Below, piece by piece: positions 39,283 through 48,312 of a DNA stretch of 64,000 nucleotides. Below the pieces are notes generated by a model. That model worked only from the letters and a program-made list of their open reading frames with translations. It made no database searches and had not been told where the DNA came from. The translations under genes and the position numbers were made by a program. Source of the stretch: Christiangramia echinicola DSM 19838 (GTDB lineage: Bacteria; Bacteroidota; Bacteroidia; Flavobacteriales; Flavobacteriaceae); NCBI RefSeq assembly GCF_000423065.1, contig NZ_AUHG01000011.1:124001-188000 (forward strand), read 5' to 3'. Position 1 is the stretch's first letter. Every line of letters starts with the position of its first letter.

Positions 39283-40209
39283 ATGAAAGTTACTATAGTA
39301 GGAGCAGGTGCCGTTGGTGCCAGCTGTGCCGAATATGTTGCCATCAAAAATTTTGCCTCAGAAGTTGTGTTGCTTGATATAAAGGAAGGTTATGCTGAAG
39401 GTAAAGCAATGGACCTTATGCAAACCGCAACTCTAAATGGCTTCGATACAAAAATAAGTGGAAGTACAAATGATTACTCAAAAACTGCGAATAGTGATAT
39501 CGCTGTGATCACGAGTGGTATTCCACGTAAACCGGGGATGACCAGAGAAGAATTAATAGGTATTAACGCCGGGATCGTTAAAGAGGTTTCTGCAAATCTT
39601 ATCAAGCATTCTCCAAACGTTACACTAATTGTGGTTAGTAATCCTATGGATACAATGACCTATTTAGTTCATAAAACTACAGGGCTTCCAAAAAATAAGA
39701 TCATAGGAATGGGTGGTGCTTTAGATAGTGCTCGTTTCAAATATAGACTAAGTGAGGCTTTAGAATGTCCTCCATCAGATGTTGACGGGATGGTAATTGG
39801 TGGTCATAGTGATACTGGTATGGTGCCACTTACCAGGCTCGCTACAAGAAACTCTGTTCCAGTTACGGCTTTTCTTTCTGAAGACAGGCTTAATCAGGTT
39901 TCAGAAGATACTAAAGTTGGAGGGGCAACTCTTACTAAATTATTAGGAACCAGTGCATGGTATGCTCCAGGTGCTGCAGTTTCTGGCTTGGTACAGGCTA
40001 TTGCTTGTGACCAGAAAAAAATGTTTCCATGTTCAGCATTATTAGAAGGTGAATATGGGTTAAACGATCTTTGCATAGGTGTGCCGGCCATTCTTGGAAA
40101 AGATGGATTAGAAAAAATTGTGGAATTACAATTGGATGATGCTGAAATAGCAAAAATGAAGGAGAGCGCAGAAGGTGTTAAAAAAACCAATGGTTTGCTT
40201 GAGTTATAA
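39283..40209 (+). CDS. mdh: Malate dehydrogenase
   Basis: Mdh interconverts malate and oxaloacetate in the TCA cycle. The NAD loop VGAGAVGASCAEY opens the protein, and LLDIKEG carries the acidic residue favouring NAD over NADP. The mobile-loop Arg is in IPRKPGMTRE, substrate Arg in DSARFKYRL and catalytic His in IGGHSDTGMVPL. At 308 aa it belongs to the LDH-like MDH group common in Bacteroidota. A hairpin terminator follows. Confidence 0.96.
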   Translation: MKVTIVGAGAVGASCAEYVAIKNFASEVVLLDIKEGYAEGKAMDLMQTATLNGFDTKISGSTNDYSKTANSDIAVITSGIPRKPGMTREELIGINAGIVKEVSANLIKHSPNVTLIVVSNPMDTMTYLVHKTTGLPKNKIIGMGGALDSARFKYRLSEALECPPSDVDGMVIGGHSDTGMVPLTRLATRNSVPVTAFLSEDRLNQVSEDTKVGGATLTKLLGTSAWYAPGAAVSGLVQAIACDQKKMFPCSALLEGEYGLNDLCIGVPAILGKDGLEKIVELQLDDAEIAKMKESAEGVKKTNGLLEL

Positions 40210-40240
40210 TTTTTTAGCAAAATTCATTCAGAATAACATG

Positions 40241-40267
40241 AAAAGCCACAATTTTTGTGGCTTTTTT
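40241..40267 (+). terminator. Rho-independent terminator after mdh
   Basis: Arms AAAAGCCACA (40241-40250) and TGTGGCTTTT (40256-40265) form a 10-base-pair stem with a 5-base loop and a continuing T run. The symmetric A and T flanks would allow bidirectional action. Confidence 0.92.
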
Positions 40268-40327
40268 GTTAGTAGAAAAAGTTAAAATTATCCAAAAAAA
40301 AATATTGGGATTTGATAATTGAAGTCC

Positions 40328-40335
40328 TATATTTG
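40328..40335 (+). promoter_or_regulatory. -7 promoter box for secDF
   Basis: TATATTTG is a perfect TAnnTTTG match 43 bases before the secDF start. A TTG at 40305-40307 lies 20 bases upstream, an acceptable -33 spacing for this phylum. Confidence 0.6.
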
Positions 40336-40378
40336 TCCGTTTTTAAAATAGACCTAATAATCAATAATTTGAGGAATA

Positions 40379-43378
40379 ATGCAGAATAAAGGACTGATAA
40401 GAGTTTTTGCAATTTTGTTTGGGCTGGTGTGTCTTTATCAGCTTTCATTTACGTTTATAACAAATAATGTTGAGACTGATGCTGAGGAGTTCGCCTTTCA
40501 GAAAATAGGTGAAGATGTAGATAATTACTCTGAACTACGTGACCAGGCCGAGGCCAGTTACCTGGATTCTATTGGTAATGATGATGTTATTGCGGGAATT
40601 ACCTACAATGACGCGAAAGACAAAGAGCTGAACAAAGGGCTTGACCTTAAGGGAGGAATCAACGTGATCCTTCAAATTTCCGTAAGAGATATCTTAAGCG
40701 GATTGGCAAATGATTCCAGAGATCCTGCTTTTAGAAAAGCTATTGCTGAAGCTGACGAAGCTCAAACCGATAGCCAGGAGAATTATATAGACCTTTTCTT
40801 CGAAGCTTTCAATAATATCCCGAACGCAGAACTTGCCTCTCCTGATATTTTTGCAAATAAAACTTTAAGTGACGAGGTGAACTTCAACATGAGTAATGAA
40901 GAAGTTGAGCCAGTCATTAGAAAAAAGATAGACGAATCTATTACTTCTGCTTTTGAAGTACTGAGAAAACGTATTGATAAATTCGGTGTTACTCAGCCAA
41001 ATATTCAGCGTCTTGGAAATTCAGGAAGAATTCTTGTTGAATTACCAGGTGCTAAAGATATCAGCAGGGTAAAGAACCTTTTGCAGAGTACAGCTCAGTT
41101 AGAGTTCTGGCATGTATATAAGAACAATGAATTAGGAAATTTCCTTGTTCAGGCTAATAATAGACTAGCTGAAATGAAGCGTTCTGAAGACGTATCTACT
41201 CAGGAAGCAGATTCTACAGCTACTTCGGGAGATGACGAAATCGATGAGCTTTTAGCGGAGTCTGAAGATAGTACTGAAGTTGAAACAGGAAATAACCCAC
41301 TTTTCGATCTAATTGTTTCTCCTGGATATCAGGGAGGACCGGTAATCGCAACTTTTAAAGTTCAGGATACTGCGAAGGTGATGAATTACCTTCAGAATCC
41401 TCAGGTTCGTTCGATCTTACCATCTCAATTAAGATATGCGAAATTCGTTTGGGGAGTTCCAGATGCAGATACTCAAACAACAGGTCTATATGCCTTAAAA
41501 GGTAACCGTAACATGGAGCCACCTTTAAGTGGTAGTGTTATCACAGATGCTCAGCAAACCTACGATCAATTAGGTCGTATTGCCGTGAGTATGCAAATGG
41601 ATGGAACCGGAGCTAAGATCTGGGAAGATATGACTGGAAAAGCTTCAGCTGAACAAAGTCAGATCGCTATTGTACTTGATAATATTGTTTATTCTGCACC
41701 AGGAGTTTCTACAGGAGCTATATCTGGAGGTAGAAGTGAAATAACCGGAGACTTTAATATTACAGAAGGTCAGGATTTAGCAAACGTATTACGAGCTGGT
41801 AAACTTCCTGCTTCTGCAGATATTATTCAAAGTGAAGTAGTAGGGCCATCTCTTGGTCAGGAAGCAATTGATAGTGGTATTAATTCTTTTGGTATTGCTT
41901 TAATCCTTGTCTTGATCTGGATGATTCTTTACTACGGTAAAGCAGGTCTGTTCGCAGATGTTGCTCTTGTAGTAAACATTCTATTTATTTTTGGAATCCT
42001 TGCCGGTCTTGGAGCTGTCTTAACTTTACCTGGTATTGCCGGTATTGTTTTAACTATTGGTATGTCTGTTGATGCGAACGTACTTATCTTCGAAAGGATC
42101 AAGGAAGAACTAGCGAAAGGAAAAGTTCAGAAAGATGCCATTAAAGATGGTTTCAATAATGCTTTATCTTCAATTCTGGATGCTAACATAACAACTGGTC
42201 TTACAGGTTTAATCTTATTCTTATTAGGAACAGGGCCAATTAAAGGATTTGCTACTACCTTATTAATTGGTATTGCAACATCTTTATTTACTGCAATTTT
42301 CATTACAAGATTATTCATAGATGGATATGGTAAAAAAGGTAAGTCTCTTGACTTTACTACTTCTTTAACGAAGAACCTATTCACAAATATGAATATCAAC
42401 TTCCTTAAGAAAAGAAAAGTTGCTTATATCATTTCAGGTTTATTCATCGTAGTTAGTGTTGGATCATTATTTACGCAAGGTCTTAACGAGGGTGTTGACT
42501 TCGTAGGAGGTAGAACATATACGGTAAGATTTGCTGATGATGTAAGCCCTACTGAAGTTCAGAATGATCTAGTAGCAACTTTTGGTAGTGCAGAAGCTAA
42601 AACTTTTGGACCAAACAATCAGCTGAAGATCACTACCAAATATAAAGTGAACGAAGAAGGATCTGAGGTTGATGAAGAAATTCAAAGATCGCTATTCGAA
42701 TCTTTAGGTTCTTACCTTCCTGCAGAACTAACTTATGAGGAGTTCGTTGACGGAGATGATAATAAGCAGGTGGGTGTAATGAAGTCTATGAAAGTTGGAG
42801 CTACGATTGCTGATGATATTAAGAACGCTTCATTCTGGGCTGTATTAGGTTCCCTGATCGTTGTGTTCCTTTATATCTTATTACGTTTCCGTAAATGGCA
42901 ATTTAGTATAGGAGCGGTTGCAGCTGTATTCCATGATGTATTAGTTGTATTAGGTATCTTCTCTTTACTTTACAAAGTGATGCCTTTTAATATGGAGATA
43001 GATCAGGCGTTTATCGCAGCGATCTTAACCGTAATTGGTTACTCCCTGAATGATACCGTGGTTGTATTCGATAGAATTAGAGAGTATGTGAACGAGCATA
43101 CTAGCTGGGATCTTGATAGAACTGTGAATGCAGCACTAAATAGTACTATTAGTAGAACCTTGAATACCTCGCTTACTACCTTGGTAGTATTGCTTGCAAT
43201 CTTCATCTTTGGAGGAGAAAGTATCAGAGGATTTATGTTCGCTCTTATCGTAGGTGTGATTGTAGGTACTTACTCATCGCTATTCATCGCTACACCGGTG
43301 ATGTTCGATAGTGTGAAGAAGAAGTCTTCAATTCAGAAGAAAGAAAAGCCTGAAACTGAAGAGGCAACTGCTGTTTAA
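40379..43378 (+). CDS. secDF: Fused protein-export subunit SecDF
   Basis: SecDF uses the proton gradient to pull exported proteins through SecYEG. SecD and SecF are fused in one 999-residue chain, as usual in Bacteroidota. The SecD half (about 1-650) has DLKGGINVILQ, the periplasmic ferredoxin-like part with RIDKFGVTQPNIQRLG, and the membrane motif GMSVDANVLIFERIKEE. The SecF half (about 670-970) has GVDFVGGRTYTVRF and GYSLNDTVVVFDRIRE. An acidic Ser/Thr/Glu-rich insert lies near residue 280-305. It is monocistronic between clear hairpins. Confidence 0.96.
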   Translation: MQNKGLIRVFAILFGLVCLYQLSFTFITNNVETDAEEFAFQKIGEDVDNYSELRDQAEASYLDSIGNDDVIAGITYNDAKDKELNKGLDLKGGINVILQISVRDILSGLANDSRDPAFRKAIAEADEAQTDSQENYIDLFFEAFNNIPNAELASPDIFANKTLSDEVNFNMSNEEVEPVIRKKIDESITSAFEVLRKRIDKFGVTQPNIQRLGNSGRILVELPGAKDISRVKNLLQSTAQLEFWHVYKNNELGNFLVQANNRLAEMKRSEDVSTQEADSTATSGDDEIDELLAESEDSTEVETGNNPLFDLIVSPGYQGGPVIATFKVQDTAKVMNYLQNPQVRSILPSQLRYAKFVWGVPDADTQTTGLYALKGNRNMEPPLSGSVITDAQQTYDQLGRIAVSMQMDGTGAKIWEDMTGKASAEQSQIAIVLDNIVYSAPGVSTGAISGGRSEITGDFNITEGQDLANVLRAGKLPASADIIQSEVVGPSLGQEAIDSGINSFGIALILVLIWMILYYGKAGLFADVALVVNILFIFGILAGLGAVLTLPGIAGIVLTIGMSVDANVLIFERIKEELAKGKVQKDAIKDGFNNALSSILDANITTGLTGLILFLLGTGPIKGFATTLLIGIATSLFTAIFITRLFIDGYGKKGKSLDFTTSLTKNLFTNMNINFLKKRKVAYIISGLFIVVSVGSLFTQGLNEGVDFVGGRTYTVRFADDVSPTEVQNDLVATFGSAEAKTFGPNNQLKITTKYKVNEEGSEVDEEIQRSLFESLGSYLPAELTYEEFVDGDDNKQVGVMKSMKVGATIADDIKNASFWAVLGSLIVVFLYILLRFRKWQFSIGAVAAVFHDVLVVLGIFSLLYKVMPFNMEIDQAFIAAILTVIGYSLNDTVVVFDRIREYVNEHTSWDLDRTVNAALNSTISRTLNTSLTTLVVLLAIFIFGGESIRGFMFALIVGVIVGTYSSLFIATPVMFDSVKKKSSIQKKEKPETEEATAV

Positions 43379-43404
43379 TATAAATGGTTATATATTTGAA
43401 TTTA

Positions 43405-43438
43405 AAAATGCTTTCCTGAAAAGGAAAGCATTTTTTTT
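43405..43438 (+). terminator. Rho-independent terminator after secDF
   Basis: Arms AAAATGCTTTCC (43405-43416) and GGAAAGCATTTT (43423-43434) form a 12-base-pair stem with a 6-base loop and a T8 tail. Confidence 0.92.
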
Positions 43439-43450
43439 ATCTAAAAATCG

Positions 43451-44356
43451 ATGAAATTATTTTTAGGGAGATCTACAAAAAACTGGTTGTTCTATTTAGG
43501 AATTATCAGTATCCTTTTTGCTAGTATATATGCATACGTAGTAGGCGAGGATATGGTGAAAAGTTCCAGGAACTATTCAGATATGTCTCTGGAGGTAGTT
43601 TTAATATTGGTACTAATATTAGCGCCTATAATCGAAGAATTCATTTTTAGAGGACTCTTTACAGGAAGAAAGTGGATGAAGATTGTTTCCTTAATACTTA
43701 TTCCGCTAATTGTTCTTGCTTCTGATAATGGTTGGTTGGATATTGTATTATTACTCCTCTTCGTTATAGCATATTTCCTCAATCAAAAATATCCCAGTGA
43801 ATATATTAGAAACTTGGCACTATTGGCAAATGTGCTTCTATTTGCTGCTGTACATTATAAAATGGAAGAAATAATTGATCCTGAATTGTTCTATTTTGCT
43901 TTTTTCCAGATTGGCCTGGGTTCATTATTGCTATGGTCTATCGTTAACTTCGGAATTATTCAAGCGATTGTATTGCATTTTGCATGGAACGCTACATTAA
44001 TGATATTCATGTTTTATAATCTTCATTATGTAGATGCTAGTTTGAATGTTTATGAAAATTCTGATTTTAAGGTTGAATGGAAAAGAGTTCCCAGGTTCAA
44101 TTCAAAATCTTCTTCGGTTAGAATAGTTAATGAAGATTCTATAATTGCCAATAATATAGAAGCAAGAGAATTATATCAATTATTAGATTCCAGCAATGAG
44201 TCTGACTCAGGTGAGAATATAAGACTTTTACAAACCGAAGGTTTTATGAAATATGACTTTGAAATCATTTCAAAAAAAACAGGTAAGCAATCTATTAAAA
44301 GGGAAGCGCTTGGTTTCTTAGAAATAGATTTGATCTATCGTTATAGAAGAAAGTAG
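43451..44356 (+). CDS. CPBP-family intramembrane metalloprotease-like protein
   Basis: The protein has 301 residues. Residues about 1-195 contain several hydrophobic helices carrying the CPBP (Abi/CAAX protease-like) motifs: IIEEFIFRG (EExxxR), FAAVHYK and LHFAWNA. Residues about 200-301 form a soluble, charged extension not found in the minimal family. The substrate is unknown; bacterial members may process peptides or lipoprotein-like substrates. It converges on the DUF192 gene with a 3-base gap and begins right after the secDF terminator. Confidence 0.88.
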   Translation: MKLFLGRSTKNWLFYLGIISILFASIYAYVVGEDMVKSSRNYSDMSLEVVLILVLILAPIIEEFIFRGLFTGRKWMKIVSLILIPLIVLASDNGWLDIVLLLLFVIAYFLNQKYPSEYIRNLALLANVLLFAAVHYKMEEIIDPELFYFAFFQIGLGSLLLWSIVNFGIIQAIVLHFAWNATLMIFMFYNLHYVDASLNVYENSDFKVEWKRVPRFNSKSSSVRIVNEDSIIANNIEARELYQLLDSSNESDSGENIRLLQTEGFMKYDFEIISKKTGKQSIKREALGFLEIDLIYRYRRK

Positions 44357-44359
44357 GAT

Positions 44360-44857
44360 TTAATTAATATTCTGAAAACTAAATCTGTCTCCATTTTCTA
44401 TTCCCCATTGGTCTGATAGGCCTCCATTAATCTCAAGAACAAATTGTGTTGGACCTTCAGAGGGCAAAGAAGTTTCATCACGTGGTGTAGCGTTCTTCTG
44501 AATGCTTACAAGGGTGCTGTCTGCTCCGTAATATATAATGTCTAAAGGAATATATGTATTTTTCATGTAGAAGCTTCTAACCCTTTCAGAATCATAAATA
44601 AAAAGCATTCCCTGGTCATTTTCCAGACTTTCGCGATACATTAAACCTGTTTGATGCTCATAATCATTTTCAGCTAATTCAACATCCAGCTTCCTTAAGG
44701 TGTCCCCTGAAGCTTTTATAAGATATACTTCTCCTTCCTTTGTAAAATTGATGGGATCTGTCTCGATGATCTCTTCTTTTTTATCATCTTCACAAGAGGA
44801 AAAAGAAAGGCTTAAAAAGAGTGAAAGTGCGGCGAGGCCTAAAATGTTCCTTTTCAT
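44360..44857 (-). CDS. DUF192 (UPF0127) lipoprotein
   Basis: The protein has 165 residues with a lipobox C22 (SFSSC), followed by the acidic run EDDKKEE, which could act as a surface-export signal (inference). The DUF192 core is visible as LDVELAENDYEHQTGLMYRE, then GMLFIYD, FYMKNTYIPLDIIY and EGPTQFVLEINGG. The function of the family is unknown. Its start overlaps the lgt stop by four bases (ATGA), making it the last gene of the folE-cysS-yidD-lgt operon. Confidence 0.9.
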   Translation of the reverse strand: MKRNILGLAALSLFLSLSFSSCEDDKKEEIIETDPINFTKEGEVYLIKASGDTLRKLDVELAENDYEHQTGLMYRESLENDQGMLFIYDSERVRSFYMKNTYIPLDIIYYGADSTLVSIQKNATPRDETSLPSEGPTQFVLEINGGLSDQWGIENGDRFSFQNIN

Positions 44858-45675
44858 ACTGTTTTTTGTTTAACAGGTCTGTACATAAAATAGAGACCGG
44901 CGATTACAAATGGAATACTTAGCCATTGGCCTGTATTTAACAGCCAGTTGGCGCGTTCTCCAACCTGTGGTTCTTTTATGAATTCTACAAAAAACCTAAC
45001 CGTCCATAACAATACAAGGAATAGGCCGAATATATAACCGGTTTTAAATCTTTTCTCCGTTTTCCAATAAAGAAACCATAGGATCAGGAAGATTCCTAAA
45101 TAACAAGCAGATTCGTATAACTGAGCAGGATGCCTGGCGAAGTCTTCTCCCAGTTTTTCGAATATTACTCCGTAGTCTGAATTTGTGGGTTTACCAATGA
45201 TCTCAGAGTTGATGAAATTTCCAATCCGTACGAAAATTGCTCCACTAGCTACGGGGATCACAATTCTGTCTAATATCCAAAGTACCGGTTTTTGAACAAC
45301 TCTTTTTGAATAAAGATACATTGCTACTATGATTCCTATAGCTGCACCATGACTTGCGAGACCTCGGAAGCCTGTAAACTCAAATTCTGGTTCAAATCTC
45401 ACTGGCAGGAAGATCTCTAATAGATGATTCTGAAAATATTCCCAGTCATAAAATATCACATGGCCTAGTCTTGCCCCAATCAATGTGGCAAGTACAGTAT
45501 AAATGAATAGAGAGTCTAAATATGCAATAGGAATATTTTCTCTTGTGAAAATGCTTTTCATTATATACCAGCCAAGGGTAAAAGCAATCAGGAACATCAA
45601 GCTGTAATAGTGAAGTGTGAAAAATCCTAAATCCAACCCTTCTGAAGGATTCCAGCTAATGGCATTAAGAAGCAT
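44854..45675 (-). CDS. lgt: Prolipoprotein diacylglyceryl transferase Lgt
   Basis: Lgt attaches diacylglycerol to the lipobox cysteine, the first step of lipoprotein maturation. The polytopic 273-residue protein carries the Lgt signature region VRIGNFINSEIIGKP, GFRGLASHGAAIG earlier, and RHPAQLYESACY after it. It is coupled to the DUF192 lipoprotein gene by a four-base overlap and follows yidD by 45 bases. Eight predicted lipoproteins in this window would be its clients. Confidence 0.95.
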   Translation of the reverse strand: MLLNAISWNPSEGLDLGFFTLHYYSLMFLIAFTLGWYIMKSIFTRENIPIAYLDSLFIYTVLATLIGARLGHVIFYDWEYFQNHLLEIFLPVRFEPEFEFTGFRGLASHGAAIGIIVAMYLYSKRVVQKPVLWILDRIVIPVASGAIFVRIGNFINSEIIGKPTNSDYGVIFEKLGEDFARHPAQLYESACYLGIFLILWFLYWKTEKRFKTGYIFGLFLVLLWTVRFFVEFIKEPQVGERANWLLNTGQWLSIPFVIAGLYFMYRPVKQKTV

Positions 45676-45720
45676 ACTTGTTATTTTGATTAGGCGTAAA
45701 TATACATATTTGCCTTTTCT

Positions 45721-45969
45721 TTAGCTCGTTTTGTGGTCTGATTTTCGAGGAACGGGATCGTAGCCAGATCCGCCCCAGGGATGGCATCTACCTATACGTT
45801 TAATTCCCAGCCAGAAACCTTTTATCCCACCATGAGTTTCTATGGCTTCAAGCATGTAGCTAGAGCATGTTGGTTGGTATCTGCATGAAGCAGGAGTAAG
45901 AGGAGAAATAAATTTCCTGTAGAACTGAACACTAGCGGTCAATATGTTACTTAACCATCGATTCAGCAT
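45721..45969 (-). CDS. yidD: Membrane protein insertion efficiency factor YidD
   Basis: YidD is a small membrane-associated protein thought to aid YidC-dependent insertion. The 82 residues contain the full family core: [20 protein letters not shown], then [14 protein letters not shown] and [15 protein letters not shown], with the conserved cysteines. It usually sits in the rnpA-yidC region; here it lies between cysS and lgt, nine bases after cysS. Confidence 0.95.
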   Translation of the reverse strand: MLNRWLSNILTASVQFYRKFISPLTPASCRYQPTCSSYMLEAIETHGGIKGFWLGIKRIGRCHPWGGSGYDPVPRKSDHKTS

Positions 45970-45978
45970 TATAAATAA

Positions 45979-47463
45979 TTATTTTAAGGAAAAAGTAGTG
46001 CCGTCTTTCCCGTCTTTTAACTGGATCCCAATTTCCTGTAATCTATCCCTTATCTGGTCACTTAAAGCAAAGTTCTTATTATTTCTTGCCTCAGCTCTTA
46101 GTTGGATCAATAATTCAACCGTACCATTTAATTTTTCTTCACCGTTCTCGTTTTCAGTAGCCGAATCAGTCAGTCCAAGGATGTCAAACATAAAAGCACT
46201 CATGCTTGCTTTCAGGTTATCACGATCTTCCTGATTAATTAAAATTGTACCTTCTTTAATGCTATTGATAGATTTAACGGCATCAAACAATTTCGCAATT
46301 AGAATAGGGCTATTAAAATCATCATTCATTGCATCATAGCATGACTGTTTCCATGATTCCAGGTCGAAAGTTGACTTTTCAGAAACTGGAAGTTCCTCAA
46401 TAGATTGATAGGATTCCATTAATCGGTTAAATCCCTTTTCACTTCCCATTAAGGCATCACTGGAAAAATCCAGGATACTTCTATAATGTGCCTGAAGAAT
46501 AAAGAATCTTACCACATTTGGTGAAAATGCCTTAGTTAGTACATCATTGTTCCCGGAAAAGATCTGTTCTGGAAGTATGAAGTTACCCGTGCTTTTGGCC
46601 ATTTTCTTACCATTTAAAGTAAGCATGTTAGCATGAAGCCAGTAGTTAACAGGCGATTTACCTGTAGCGGCTTCTCCCTGGGCAATTTCACATTCATGGT
46701 GTGGGAACTTAAGATCCATTCCACCGCCGTGAATATCAAATTCTTCACCAAGATATTTGGTGCTCATTACGGTGCACTCAAGGTGCCAGCCTGGAAAACC
46801 GTCGCTCCATGGGGAAGGCCATCTCATAATGTGTTGTGGTTCAGCCTTTTTCCAGAGTGCGAAATCCTGTGGATTTCTTTTGTCACTTTGAGCGGCAAGT
46901 TCACGGGTATTCGCGATCATATCTTCAATCGCTCTTCCACTTAATTTCCCGTATGCATGATCTTTATTGAACTTTATAACATCAAAATAAACAGATCCGT
47001 TCGCTTCATAGGCATAACCATTATCAAGAATCGTTTTGATTATCTCGATTTGTTCAACAATATGCCCTGTAGCCGTGGGCTCAATACTAGGAGGGAGATT
47101 GTTGAATTTATGCAGGATATTATGAAAGTCAACCGTATATTTCTGTACAACTTCCATTGGCTCGATCTGTTCAAGCCTTGCCTTTTTAGAAATTCTGTCT
47201 TCACCACTATCGGCATCATTTTCTAAATGGCCGGCATCAGTAATGTTTCTTACATAACGTACTTTATATCCAAGGTGCTTCAGGTATCTGAAGACCAAAT
47301 CGAAAGAAATAAAAGTTCTGCAATTACCTAAATGTACATTACTGTAAACCGTTGGTCCACAAACATACATTCCTACATTCCCTTCGTTTATTGGAGTGAA
47401 AATTTCCTTTTCACCACTCATGGAATTATAAAATTTCAGGCTTTGTTCCTGGTAAAGCGCCAT
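45979..47463 (-). CDS. cysS: Cysteinyl-tRNA synthetase
   Basis: CysS charges tRNA-Cys. It is a class I synthetase with the HIGH-type motif VHLGN (after CGPTVYSN, whose Cys is a zinc ligand), the zinc-associated WHLECTVMS and [15 protein letters not shown] segments, and the KMSKS-type motif KKMAKSTGN. At 494 aa it has standard length. It is the second gene of the minus-strand operon, 23 bases after folE and nine before yidD. Confidence 0.96.
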   Translation of the reverse strand: MALYQEQSLKFYNSMSGEKEIFTPINEGNVGMYVCGPTVYSNVHLGNCRTFISFDLVFRYLKHLGYKVRYVRNITDAGHLENDADSGEDRISKKARLEQIEPMEVVQKYTVDFHNILHKFNNLPPSIEPTATGHIVEQIEIIKTILDNGYAYEANGSVYFDVIKFNKDHAYGKLSGRAIEDMIANTRELAAQSDKRNPQDFALWKKAEPQHIMRWPSPWSDGFPGWHLECTVMSTKYLGEEFDIHGGGMDLKFPHHECEIAQGEAATGKSPVNYWLHANMLTLNGKKMAKSTGNFILPEQIFSGNNDVLTKAFSPNVVRFFILQAHYRSILDFSSDALMGSEKGFNRLMESYQSIEELPVSEKSTFDLESWKQSCYDAMNDDFNSPILIAKLFDAVKSINSIKEGTILINQEDRDNLKASMSAFMFDILGLTDSATENENGEEKLNGTVELLIQLRAEARNNKNFALSDQIRDRLQEIGIQLKDGKDGTTFSLK

Positions 47464-47486
47464 GTATTAAAATGTTTTTTGATTTA

Positions 47487-48176
47487 TTAGAACGATGTGT
47501 CTAATTTAATATAATCCAGAAATTCTCGACGAATATCTTTTTGTTTAAAAGCACCACCAAATTCACTGGTTACGGTACTGCTTTCTATGTCGCGAATACC
47601 TCTACTATTTACGCATAAATGCTTAGCATCTATTACGCAAGCAACATCTGGAGTCCCTAGAACATTTTGAAGTTCATGAACTATCTGCATGGTCATTCTT
47701 TCCTGAACCTGAGGTCTTTTTGCAAAATAATCTACGATCCTGTTCATCTTAGAAAGACCTACAACTGTACCGTTAGAAATATAGGCAACGTGCGCTTTTC
47801 CAACGATTGGTAGAAGGTGGTGTTCGCAGGTTGAATATACGGTGATATTCTTCTCCACTAACATCTCTCCGTATTTGTATTTATTCTCAAATGTAGAAGC
47901 TTTCGGCTTTCTCTTTGGGTGAAGACCAGAGAATACTTCGTTCACGAACATCTTTGCAACTCTTAATGGAGTTCCTTTAAGACTATCATCTGTAAGATCA
48001 AGACCTAAGGTGTCCAGAATATTTTTGACATCTTCCTTAATTAGATCAATTTTTTCCTGATCTGTCTTTTCGAAGGCATCTTCTCTTAGTGGAGTATGTG
48101 CGCTACTGCCTGCATGGGCATCGCCCATTTCTTCAATTTCGTTCAATATTTTGTCTATTTTCATGCTTTTTTGCAA
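47487..48176 (-). CDS. folE: GTP cyclohydrolase I
   Basis: FolE converts GTP to dihydroneopterin triphosphate, the entry to folate synthesis and, with QueE elsewhere in the window, to queuosine. The zinc site CEHHLLPI and the block VVGLSKMNRIVDYFAKRPQVQERMT are clear. The 229-residue protein has an N-terminal extension of about 40 residues. A second ATG four codons in is an alternative start. It is the promoter-proximal gene of the folE-cysS-yidD-lgt-DUF192 operon. Confidence 0.95.
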   Translation of the reverse strand: MQKSMKIDKILNEIEEMGDAHAGSSAHTPLREDAFEKTDQEKIDLIKEDVKNILDTLGLDLTDDSLKGTPLRVAKMFVNEVFSGLHPKRKPKASTFENKYKYGEMLVEKNITVYSTCEHHLLPIVGKAHVAYISNGTVVGLSKMNRIVDYFAKRPQVQERMTMQIVHELQNVLGTPDVACVIDAKHLCVNSRGIRDIESSTVTSEFGGAFKQKDIRREFLDYIKLDTSF

Positions 48177-48205
48177 TAATAGTCGGTTAAAACCGTATTG
48201 GCTTG

Positions 48206-48213
48206 CAAAGATA
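48206..48213 (-). promoter_or_regulatory. -7 promoter box for the folE operon
   Basis: The minus strand reads TATCTTTG, a perfect TAnnTTTG match, 29 bases upstream of folE. No TTG at a usual -33 spacing is evident. It is the only clear promoter I see for the five-gene operon. Confidence 0.55.
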
Positions 48214-48312
48214 CATATTTATAAGCTTTTGGCAGTATTCAAAAATCAATAAGCCTGAAGTGTTTGTCTGCTTTATATTTTATATTTTGCATAGGTTAAG
48301 GTGAGGACGGGA

